Shown here in pieces: positions 1 to 9,268 of a stretch of DNA of 16,842 nucleotides (position 1 is its first letter; each line of letters opens with the position of its first letter). The position numbers and the translations under genes are program-made. The DNA is from Gemmatimonadota bacterium. Lineage in GTDB: Bacteria; Gemmatimonadota; Gemmatimonadetes; Gemmatimonadales; GWC2-71-9. Below the pieces are notes generated by a model, which was not told where the DNA came from, did no database searches, and was given only the letters and a program-made list of their open reading frames with translations. Location: assembly GCA_003220985.1 (NCBI GenBank), contig QHTY01000200.1:1-16842 (forward strand), in the 5' to 3' direction.

Positions 1-1740
1 ATCCCCACGACGACCGGGGACCATAGTCTGGTCGCGAGCCACAGCCTGACCGACGACCGGCCCGGGAACGATCGGCGCTCGCTGACGATCCCGGTCAGTG
101 CTCCGATCACTGACGTCGCGGTCACCGGGTTCACCTCGGTAGGCGCGGTGACTCAGGGACATGTCGTCAACGTCGGTGTGACCGTCGCGAACGTCGGCAA
201 TCAGAACGTCGCGGGCAGCTTCGACGTTACCCTGCAGGATGCGACGGACGGCGTCACGATCGGGACGCAGACCGTGAATGGTCTCGCCGTGGGAGCCAAC
301 AAGCTCCTGACGTTCAGCTGGGATCTGACGCAGGCGTCGTTGGGCGACCACACCCTGATCGCCACGCAGAGCCTCTCCGACGACAACTCGGCCAACAACC
401 AGCGCAGCGCGGTCGTCACCGTGAAACCCAGGCCAACCGATATCGCGGTCACCGCGATCACGGCCCCCGCGCGCGTGGCCCTCGGCGACACCGCGCACAT
501 CGTGGTGACGGTGAAGAACGCCGGCGAGCTGGATGTCACGACGAGCTTCAACGTCGAGCTGACCGACGGGTATAACGGCCCGGTGGTCGGCACGCGAGCA
601 ATGGGGGGCCTCGCGGTGGGCGCGAGCGCCACGGTCGACATCCCGTGGAGCACGGCGGGCGCGGCCACGAACGGCCACACGCTGTTCGCCACCCAGAAAC
701 TGCCCGATGATGTCTGGTCGAACAATAGTATGGCGATTTCGGTGATCGTGATGCCGCCCGCGGATATCGCCGTGAACATGAACGCGCCCGCGACCGTGAT
801 TCAGGGCACGAGTGCCGCTGTTGTGGTCAGCGTCCAGAACGTCGGCGGCCAGAACGCCAGCGCGAGCTTCGACATCACGCTGCGCGACGCCACGGCCGGC
901 GTCACCATCGGCACGCAGACGATCACCGGGGGAATTCAGACGGGCGGTGCCGCGTCGCGGACGTTTACGTGGAATACCGCGGGTGTCGCGCTGGGCAGTC
1001 ATACGCTCGTGGCGACCCATACCTATACGGACGGCAACACCGCCAATAACCAGAGTTCCGTCACGGTCTCCGTCAACGCCCCGGCGAACGACGTCGCCGT
1101 GACAGCCATGAGCGCGCCCGCCTCCATCCCCAAGGGGAGTACCGCCACGATCGGCGTGACCGTGCAGAACGTCGGCGGGCAAAATGTGACCAGCAGCTTC
1201 AACATCGTCCTGACGGATCAGACGGCGGGCGGCGCGGTGCTCGGGACGCAGACCGTCGCGGGCCTGGCACCGGGCGCGAGCGCAAGCCGGTCGTTCAGCT
1301 GGAACACCGGCACTGCGGCCGTCGGGGCGCATACGCTCGTCGCGAGCCACACCCTGACGGATGACGTCGCCACCAACAATTCGCGCTCCGCGAACGTCAA
1401 CGTGTTGGCAACGCCGGCGGACCTCGCGTTGGCCAGTATCTCCGCCCCGGGTCAGGTGACCGTGGGTGACACGCTTCCGGTCGTCGTGACGGTGCAGAAT
1501 GTAGGCGGGCAGGATGTCACGGCGGATATCGACGTCGTGCTGACGGACGGCTCAGCGGGCAACGCGGTCGTCGGCACGCAGACCATTCCGGGTCTTGCCG
1601 CGGGAGCCAGCGCCGCACGCACCATGAGCTGGAACACCGCCGGTGCGGCGATCAGCGGGCACATCCTGACGGCGACGCAGAAGCTGCCCGACGCCAATTC
1701 GAGCAACAACGCGCGCGCGATTGCGATTACGGTAAGCGCG
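1..1740 (+). repeat. Tandem CARDB-coding repeats, about 324 bp period
   Basis: Full units start near 109, 436, 760, 1084 and 1417, giving spacings of 327, 324, 324 and 333 bases. A partial unit occupies 1-105. Short DNA blocks are conserved between copies, for example the ACGCAGAC core of the GTQT codons near 267, 916, 1246 and 1578. The unit starting at 436 is the most diverged (NAGELDV in place of NVGGQNV). Such arrays tend to expand and contract by recombination. Confidence 0.85.
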
Positions 1741-2085
1741 CCGAACATGCACGTTGGGAATCTCGACGGCGTGGCGGTAAGCGGCGTGGACACATGGTCG
1801 GCGACCGTGCGGATTACGGTGCATGATTGGCGGCACTACCCGCTCAACGGGGTAACGGTACGGGGCAACTGGAACTCCGGTCCCGAAGTGCAATGCGTCA
1901 CCAGTGACGCACCCGACGTTGGTCCGGGGACGTGCACGATGGTCCTTGCATCCATCCCGAACGCCACGCACCTGGCCTATTTCGGCGTGAGTGGGATGAC
2001 GCTCACAGGGTACACGTACAAGTCAGCCGCGAATCATGATCCGGACGGCAGCAGCAACGGCTACGGGATCTACGTGAGACATTGA
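1..2085 (+). CDS. Secreted CARDB-repeat (Ig-like) protein, 5'-truncated by window edge
   Basis: The reading frame is open from base 1, well upstream of the first in-frame ATG/GTG-type start near 148, and bases 1-105 already encode the end of a repeat unit. The gene therefore begins outside the window. About 694 residues are visible: five full CARDB-like beta-sandwich repeats of about 108 residues plus one partial, then a C-terminal domain (from base 1744) beginning NMHVGNLDG and holding two Cys around residues 634-650 of the visible part, possibly a disulfide. Repeat hallmarks are VTVQNVGGQ, GTQTVxGLAxGA, WNTAG, HTLxATH and a closing NNxR. CARDB domains are extracellular adhesion or stalk modules, so this is probably a surface or secreted protein. 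The signal peptide and any catalytic N-terminal domain cannot be seen. No sorting signal or membrane anchor is visible at the C-terminus, which ends GYGIYVRH. It is convergent with the next gene. Family assignment is good; the specific role is unknown. Confidence 0.85.
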   Translation: MPTTTGDHSLVASHSLTDDRPGNDRRSLTIPVSAPITDVAVTGFTSVGAVTQGHVVNVGVTVANVGNQNVAGSFDVTLQDATDGVTIGTQTVNGLAVGANKLLTFSWDLTQASLGDHTLIATQSLSDDNSANNQRSAVVTVKPRPTDIAVTAITAPARVALGDTAHIVVTVKNAGELDVTTSFNVELTDGYNGPVVGTRAMGGLAVGASATVDIPWSTAGAATNGHTLFATQKLPDDVWSNNSMAISVIVMPPADIAVNMNAPATVIQGTSAAVVVSVQNVGGQNASASFDITLRDATAGVTIGTQTITGGIQTGGAASRTFTWNTAGVALGSHTLVATHTYTDGNTANNQSSVTVSVNAPANDVAVTAMSAPASIPKGSTATIGVTVQNVGGQNVTSSFNIVLTDQTAGGAVLGTQTVAGLAPGASASRSFSWNTGTAAVGAHTLVASHTLTDDVATNNSRSANVNVLATPADLALASISAPGQVTVGDTLPVVVTVQNVGGQDVTADIDVVLTDGSAGNAVVGTQTIPGLAAGASAARTMSWNTAGAAISGHILTATQKLPDANSSNNARAIAITVSAPNMHVGNLDGVAVSGVDTWSATVRITVHDWRHYPLNGVTVRGNWNSGPEVQCVTSDAPDVGPGTCTMVLASIPNATHLAYFGVSGMTLTGYTYKSAANHDPDGSSNGYGIYVRH

Positions 2086-2146
2086 TGCTGACACGCGTCA
2101 TCGCCGAACGCAAGATCAAGCGGCGCAAACCCCGATCGATGGGGTG

Positions 2147-4237
2147 CTAGGGGATCGACGTCATCCCTGTCCCCAGTTGCTTCCACAAGTAGACGTAGGT
2201 CAGCGCAAGCTCTTTCGCGACTTGCGCGCTCGTGACCCCCGCGCCGTGTCCACCTTCCGTGTTCTCGAAGTAATAGAACGGTATCCCCATCGACTCCATC
2301 TTGGCAGCCATCTTGCGCGCGTGTCCGGGGTGCACGCGGTCGTCGCGCGTCGTGGTCGTGAACATCACCGTCGGATACTTCGTCCCCGCTTTCACGTTCT
2401 GGTACGGTGAATACCGCGAGATGTAGGCCCAGTCTTCCGGCTTGTCGGGATCGCCGTACTCTGCCATCCAGCTCGCGCCGGCGAGGAGGTGACTGTAGCG
2501 CTTCATGTCCAGCAACGGGTTCTGAATCAGCACGGCGTTGTACAGCTCCGGATGCTGGGTGAGCGCGACGCCCATCAACAGGCCGCCGTTCGAGCCGCCG
2601 CGGATTCCCAGGTGCTGCGGGCTGGTGATGCTGTCGCGGATCAGCTCCTGCGACACGGCCGCGAAATCGTCATAGATGCGTTGCCGGTGCTCCTTCAGTC
2701 CGGCACGATGCCACTGCGGGCCGAACTCGCCACCGCCGCGAATACTGGCGAGGACGAAGACGCCGCCGCGCTCGAGCCACGCGGCGCCGGTATTCGTGCT
2801 GTAGGACGGCGTGCTGGCGATCTCGAATCCGCCGTAGGCGCCGAGCAGGGTGGGATTATTGCCGTCGCGCTTCATGTCGCGGCGATGCACGACGAAGAAC
2901 GGGATCTTGGTGCCGTCCGCCGACGTCGCTTCCTGCTGATCGACCACCAGCCCCGCCGCGTCGAACATCGCCGGCAGCCGTTTGACTTCCGCGACGCTGC
3001 CGTTCTCCGCCGTCACGAACAACGTTGTCGGCTGGATGAAATTGGTGAAGGTGAAGAAGTACCGGTTCGAGTACGGGGATGTGGCCACCACGCCGACGGT
3101 GCCAAGATCCGGTGCCGGCACTTTGTCGAAGGTCCAGCGCCCGCCCTGATGGCGGTAGCGTCGCAGCTCGCCCCGCACGTTGTTCAAGATGTTGAGCAGC
3201 AGGTAGTCACGCGTGGACGTCACGCTATTGATGGTCTCACGAGGACCCGGCTGCGTCACGAGCTGAAAGGCGCGTTTGCCGGCGAGAAAATCGTCGACCG
3301 ACATCGCAATGAGCGCACCGGTCGGCCAGGTCTTGCCGCTGACGGTCCACGGATCCCGCACGTAGACCACGAGCTGGCCTTGCACGAGACGGATGTCGGC
3401 GTCGGCGGGCGTGTCGATCTTTAGGACCTTCCCCTGGTTGTAGAGGTATTGCGCCCGGTGGTAGAAGTCCGTCCCGTCCGTGATCATGAGGTAGCGGCGC
3501 GCGCCGTCATTCGTGCTGAATGACCCCGCGCTCACATGGTCGGCGGGCGCTTCGTACACCGTCGTCGCAGTCGACAACGGAGTGCCGCGCTTCCAGAGCT
3601 TGATGACGCGGGCATAACCGGAGGTCGTCATGCTGCCAGGTCCGAAATTCGTGGCCACGAGCAGAGTGTTGTCATCGACCCAGGTGGCGCTCGTCTTTGC
3701 CTCGGGGATGGTGAATCCGCCGGCGACGAACTGCCTGGTCGTCAAATCAAACTCACGCCGTTCCGTCGCGTCCGACCCGCCGCGCGACAGGGCGAGGATG
3801 CAGCGCCGGTATTCGGGCTCGAGGCAGGACGCGCCCGCCCAGGACCACGTCACGCCCTCAGCCTTGCTCAACGAATCGAGGTCGATCACGGTCTCCCACA
3901 CCGGATTCGCGCTGGCGTAGCTCGCCCATGTGGTCCGCCGCCAAATGCCGCGCTCGTGATCGGCGTCCTGCCAGAAGTTGTAAAGCGAATTCCCGAGGAT
4001 GCTGGGGTAGGCGATTTTGTCCTTGGAATCGAGAATTTGCTTGAGCCGATCGTAGAGCGTTTGATAGAGCGGTCCCTGGCCCAGGACGGCAAGCGTTGCC
4101 GCGTTCTTGGCATTCACCCACTCCATGGCGCGCGCACTTTCGACGTCCTCGAGCCAGACAAACGGGTCGTCGGGAGGGGCGCTTGGAGAAGTCGGCTGCT
4201 GCACGGCGAGGGCGAGGACGAAGAGCAGGTGAGTCAT
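2147..4237 (-). CDS. Secreted prolyl oligopeptidase, S9A family
   Basis: Serine peptidase of the prolyl oligopeptidase family, which cleaves short proline-containing peptides. I place the start at the ATG on 4237-4235: it has an AGGAG (complement of 4245-4249) seven bases upstream and opens a short hydrophobic leader, MTHLLFVLALAVQQ. The frame runs 22 codons further upstream, but those residues are polar and unlike a protein start. From this start the protein has 696 aa, the usual family size. DPFVWLEDVES near the N-terminus matches the family's first conserved block. A seven-bladed propeller region follows to about residue 430, then the alpha/beta hydrolase domain: YGGF at 468-471 (oxyanion Tyr), GGSNGG with the nucleophile Ser at 549, DDRV at 632-635 (Asp) and EGGHG with His at 664. 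The triad is complete. Export to the periplasm or outside is inferred from the leader. It reads divergently from the inositol-lipid genes and probably has its own promoter. Confidence 0.93.
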   Translation of the reverse strand: MTHLLFVLALAVQQPTSPSAPPDDPFVWLEDVESARAMEWVNAKNAATLAVLGQGPLYQTLYDRLKQILDSKDKIAYPSILGNSLYNFWQDADHERGIWRRTTWASYASANPVWETVIDLDSLSKAEGVTWSWAGASCLEPEYRRCILALSRGGSDATERREFDLTTRQFVAGGFTIPEAKTSATWVDDNTLLVATNFGPGSMTTSGYARVIKLWKRGTPLSTATTVYEAPADHVSAGSFSTNDGARRYLMITDGTDFYHRAQYLYNQGKVLKIDTPADADIRLVQGQLVVYVRDPWTVSGKTWPTGALIAMSVDDFLAGKRAFQLVTQPGPRETINSVTSTRDYLLLNILNNVRGELRRYRHQGGRWTFDKVPAPDLGTVGVVATSPYSNRYFFTFTNFIQPTTLFVTAENGSVAEVKRLPAMFDAAGLVVDQQEATSADGTKIPFFVVHRRDMKRDGNNPTLLGAYGGFEIASTPSYSTNTGAAWLERGGVFVLASIRGGGEFGPQWHRAGLKEHRQRIYDDFAAVSQELIRDSITSPQHLGIRGGSNGGLLMGVALTQHPELYNAVLIQNPLLDMKRYSHLLAGASWMAEYGDPDKPEDWAYISRYSPYQNVKAGTKYPTVMFTTTTRDDRVHPGHARKMAAKMESMGIPFYYFENTEGGHGAGVTSAQVAKELALTYVYLWKQLGTGMTSIP

Positions 4238-4355
4238 GGTCGGGCTCCTGGGGAAGCGTTCATGACGGCTCTCGTAAAAGTACGAGCCAACCCTTTGGTC
4301 CACTAGGAGTTTTGGCCTTACCGCCTCTTCCCCGGCCGATTACCTTCCCCCCGGC
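4238..4355. promoter_or_regulatory. Divergent intergenic region between the peptidase and inositol-lipid genes
   Basis: This 118-bp spacer separates two outward-reading genes, so promoters for both should lie here. I see the peptidase Shine-Dalgarno (complement of 4245-4249), a perfect 6-bp inverted repeat with a 4-base loop at 4271-4286, and a small CCAA/TTGG inverted repeat at 4287-4298. No convincing -35/-10 pair is visible on either strand. There is no Shine-Dalgarno before the ATG at 4356; the preceding bases are C-rich. Confidence 0.4.
4271..4286. repeat. Inverted repeat CTCGTA-AAAG-TACGAG
   Basis: Perfect 6-bp arms (4271-4276 and 4281-4286) around AAAG, 34-49 bases upstream of the peptidase start. 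It could be an operator half-site pair or a 5'-UTR hairpin. No T-run follows on either strand, so it is not an obvious terminator. Confidence 0.4.
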
Positions 4356-5054
4356 ATGAATGTCATTCCCCAGCGCGTCAAAGACGGCTTCGTCAAGATG
4401 ATCGGCCCGCTGGCACGTCTTCTGATCAAGCGCGGCGTGCATCCGAATGCGATTACCACCGTCGGCACACTGGTCGTAATCGTTTCGGGAGTGGCGTTTG
4501 GGGTTGGCGCGATCCGGTGGGGAGGTCTGCTTCTCCTGCTGAGCGGCATCTTCGACCTGCTGGACGGGCAGGTGGCGCGGCAGGGTGGCAAGATCACGAC
4601 GTTCGGCGCCTTCTTCGATTCCACGCTCGACCGCATCGGCGAGGGGGCAGTTTTTAGCGGGTTGATCTTCTATTTTTTGAGCGGCCCGCTGCCGAGCATC
4701 CTGAAGACGCGCGCGGTTGTAGCCGGGCTGGTCGCGCTGGTCGCGTCGTTCCTGGTCTCGTATACACGCGCGCGGGCCGAGGCGCTCGGCGTGGAGAATC
4801 GGGTGGGCATTGCCGCGCGCGCCGAGCGCATTCTGCTGCTTGGCCTGCCCGCGCTGGTCTTGGGCGCGGGCCCCGGACGTCCCGGCGTCGTGCTGTTCTG
4901 GATTGTGGCGGTGCTCGCGTTCGTCTCCGCGATCACGGTGATCCAACGGGTGGTGCACGTCGCGCGCGTGGCGCGCGGCGCGCCGCCGCCCTCGCTGGTT
5001 CCGAAACGTGAGACGTTGCCTGGAATGGCGGCCGGGCGCCGCAAGGCTCATTAA
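4356..5054 (+). CDS. CDP-alcohol phosphatidyltransferase, likely phosphatidylinositol phosphate synthase
   Basis: Integral membrane enzyme that moves a phosphatidyl group from a CDP-alcohol, usually CDP-diacylglycerol, to an alcohol. The 232-aa protein carries the complete family motif D67-x2-D70-G71-x2-A74-R75-x8-G84-x3-D88-x3-D92, whose Asp residues bind the two metal ions. Hydrophobic segments at about 33-65, 97-110, 119-136, 158-172 and 177-196 fit the six-helix fold. The block SYTRARAE (135-142) followed by RAER (155-158) resembles, as I recall it, the corresponding part of mycobacterial PIP synthase, where basic residues grip inositol phosphate. The next gene makes inositol-3-phosphate and starts inside this stop codon (TAATG), so inositol-3-phosphate is the likely acceptor and PIP the likely product. 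No phosphatase that would yield phosphatidylinositol is nearby. A glycerophosphate or other polyol-phosphate acceptor is the main alternative. Confidence 0.85.
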   Translation: MNVIPQRVKDGFVKMIGPLARLLIKRGVHPNAITTVGTLVVIVSGVAFGVGAIRWGGLLLLLSGIFDLLDGQVARQGGKITTFGAFFDSTLDRIGEGAVFSGLIFYFLSGPLPSILKTRAVVAGLVALVASFLVSYTRARAEALGVENRVGIAARAERILLLGLPALVLGAGPGRPGVVLFWIVAVLAFVSAITVIQRVVHVARVARGAPPPSLVPKRETLPGMAAGRRKAH

Positions 5055-6370
5055 TGGAAATTGATGCGGCTAACGGCAAACTGGGTGTCATGCTCGTGGG
5101 TCTCGGCGCGGTTGCGACGACCTTCATCGCCGGGGTCGAGAATGTGCGGCGCGGTCGCGCGCTGCCGATCGGCTCGCTCAGCCAGATGGCGACAATCCGG
5201 CTCGGCAAGCGCACCGAGAAGCGGATGCCGAAGATCAAAGAGTTCGTTCCGCTCGCGGACCTGAACGATCTCGTCTTCGCGGCATGGGATCCCATTCCCG
5301 ATGACGCGTATACCGCCGCGGTGAAGGCCGGCGTGCTCGACCAGCATGAGCACCTCGAGCCGATCAAACCGTTCCTCCAGAGCATCAAGCCGATGCCGGC
5401 CGTCTTCGATCAGTACTATGTGAAGCGGCTGCACGGCACGAACGTCAAGCGCGGCAAGAACAAGCGCGAGCTGGCCGAGCAGCTGCGCGAGGACATGCGC
5501 AACTTCAAGCAGAGCGCCAAGCTGGATCGCCTGGTCGTGGTGTGGTGCGCGTCGACCGAGGTGTTTCTGACGCCCGGTCCCGCCCATCAATCGCTCGCGG
5601 CGTTCGAGACGGCGATGGAGCAGAACGATCAGTCGATCGCGCCGTCGATGATCTATGCGTACGCCGCGCTCATGGAAAACATCCCGTTCGCGAACGGTGC
5701 CCCCAACCTCACGGTGGACCTGCCGGTGATGGAACGATTGGCGGAAGAGCGCCACGTGCCGATCGGCGGCAAGGACTTCAAGACCGGCCAGACAATGATG
5801 AAGAGCGTGCTCGCGCCGGCGTTCAAGGCGCGCATGCTGGGTCTGTCGGGGTGGTATTCCACCAACATCCTCGGCAACCGCGACGGTGAGGTGCTGGACG
5901 ATCCCGAGTCGTTCAAGACGAAGGAGGAGTCCAAGCTCGGCCTGCTCGAGCACATCCTGCAGCCGGAGCTCTACCCCGAGCTGTATGGCAAGGTCTACCA
6001 CAAGGTTCGCATCAATTACTACCCGCCGCGCGGCGATAATAAGGAAGGGTGGGACAACATCGACATCTTCGGATGGCTCGGCTATCCGATGCAGATCAAA
6101 GTCGATTTTTTGTGCCGCGACTCGATTCTCGCCGCCCCGATCGTGCTCGACCTCGCGCTCTTCTTCGATCTCGCCGCGCGCGCCGGGCTGTCGGGCATTC
6201 AGGAGTGGCTCTCCTTCTACTTCAAGAGCCCGCAGTTCGCGCAGGGCCTCTACGCCGAGCATGACCTCTTCATTCAGCAGACGAAGCTCAAGAACACGTT
6301 GCGCTGGATGATGGGGGAGGAGCAGATCACGCATCTCGGCATCGAGTACTACGAGTACGCGGAGAAGTAA
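5054..6370 (+). CDS. ino1: Inositol-3-phosphate synthase (MIPS)
   Basis: Converts glucose-6-phosphate to 1D-myo-inositol 3-phosphate using bound NAD; cytoplasmic. The 438-aa protein shows the NAD-binding glycine stretch VGLGAVATT (15-23), the family block GGKDFKTGQT (238-247), LGNRDGEVLDDPESF (273-287), KTKEESK (288-294) and IKVDFLCRDSILAAP (348-362). Together these are diagnostic of the Ino1/MIPS family and its lysine-rich active site. The length fits the shorter bacterial forms. The ATG shares its A with the stop of the preceding transferase (TAATG), which indicates translational coupling and a shared mRNA. The immediate pairing with a CDP-alcohol transferase points to inositol phospholipid synthesis rather than to free inositol use or di-inositol-phosphate solute. 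No frame damage. Confidence 0.95.
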   Translation: MEIDAANGKLGVMLVGLGAVATTFIAGVENVRRGRALPIGSLSQMATIRLGKRTEKRMPKIKEFVPLADLNDLVFAAWDPIPDDAYTAAVKAGVLDQHEHLEPIKPFLQSIKPMPAVFDQYYVKRLHGTNVKRGKNKRELAEQLREDMRNFKQSAKLDRLVVVWCASTEVFLTPGPAHQSLAAFETAMEQNDQSIAPSMIYAYAALMENIPFANGAPNLTVDLPVMERLAEERHVPIGGKDFKTGQTMMKSVLAPAFKARMLGLSGWYSTNILGNRDGEVLDDPESFKTKEESKLGLLEHILQPELYPELYGKVYHKVRINYYPPRGDNKEGWDNIDIFGWLGYPMQIKVDFLCRDSILAAPIVLDLALFFDLAARAGLSGIQEWLSFYFKSPQFAQGLYAEHDLFIQQTKLKNTLRWMMGEEQITHLGIEYYEYAEK

Positions 6371-6395
6371 GCTCACTCCAGGAGATAATCCCGAC

Positions 6396-8852
<2,457 letters not shown>

Positions 8853-8862
8853 CGAGGACGTC

Positions 8863-9268
8863 GTGACGACGACCCAGATCGCCGTCACGGCGCTCGGCGC
8901 CGTCGCCATCGTCTGGGTGCTGTGGTACTTCCTGTTCTCGCGTGGGGAGGCCGTCGCAGCGCCCACGACCGCGGGCGGTGTGCAGGAAGATCGTAGTGCA
9001 GGCGGGGAAGCCGGTCCGACTGCGGTTCTATCGCGACGAGACGGCCGACTGCTCGGAGCGCGTCGTGTTCGAGAAGTTCGGCATCGATCAGCAGCTGGCG
9101 CCGTTTCAGACCACCACGATCGAGTTCACACCGGAGCAACCCGGTGAATATCCCTTCCGCTGCGGGATGAACATGCTGAAGGGACTGCTCGTGGTAGAGC
9201 CGCCGGGCGAGCGGCGCGCCGCCTCGTCCCCACACAAGTTCCACGATGCCGCCCCCGCCCATGAGTAA
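8863..9268 (+). pseudogene. Cupredoxin-like membrane-anchored copper protein, disrupted by deletion and frameshift
   Basis: Two frames together make one recognisable protein. From the GTG at 8863 (GAGG at 8854-8857, five bases upstream) the first frame encodes a one-helix membrane anchor, MTTTQIAVTALGAVAIVWVL and on to GGVQE near 8988. The second frame, from about 8985 to the stop at 9268, encodes the rest of a cupredoxin: IVVQAGKPVRLRF, DCSERVVF, FTPEQPGEYPFRCGMNML, then a His-containing tail. Intact relatives carry a strand of about a dozen residues with GGYxP between these parts; it is missing here, so the lesion is a deletion that also shifts the frame. A 7-bp direct repeat, GTGCAGG, at 8980-8986 and 8996-9002 brackets the join. 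The Cys and Met ligand motifs are retained. It stands directly before the Cu-ATPase, where it would accept or shuttle copper on the outer face. Either a true pseudogene or an assembly collapse. Confidence 0.75.

Noticed and set aside
1..1740. Regular about 324-bp periodicity as a possible CRISPR or satellite array
   Set aside because: The units are coding, diverged in DNA and conserved in protein; they are domain repeats, not CRISPR.
2129..2145. CCCC-GATCGAT-GGGG between the convergent CARDB and peptidase genes as a terminator
   Set aside because: The stem is only four base pairs with a seven-base loop and no T-run on either strand; too weak to call.
4238..4303. Peptidase start 22 codons further upstream
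   Set aside because: The extension is polar, has no Shine-Dalgarno and would bury the signal peptide; the ATG at 4237 has AGGAG at good distance.
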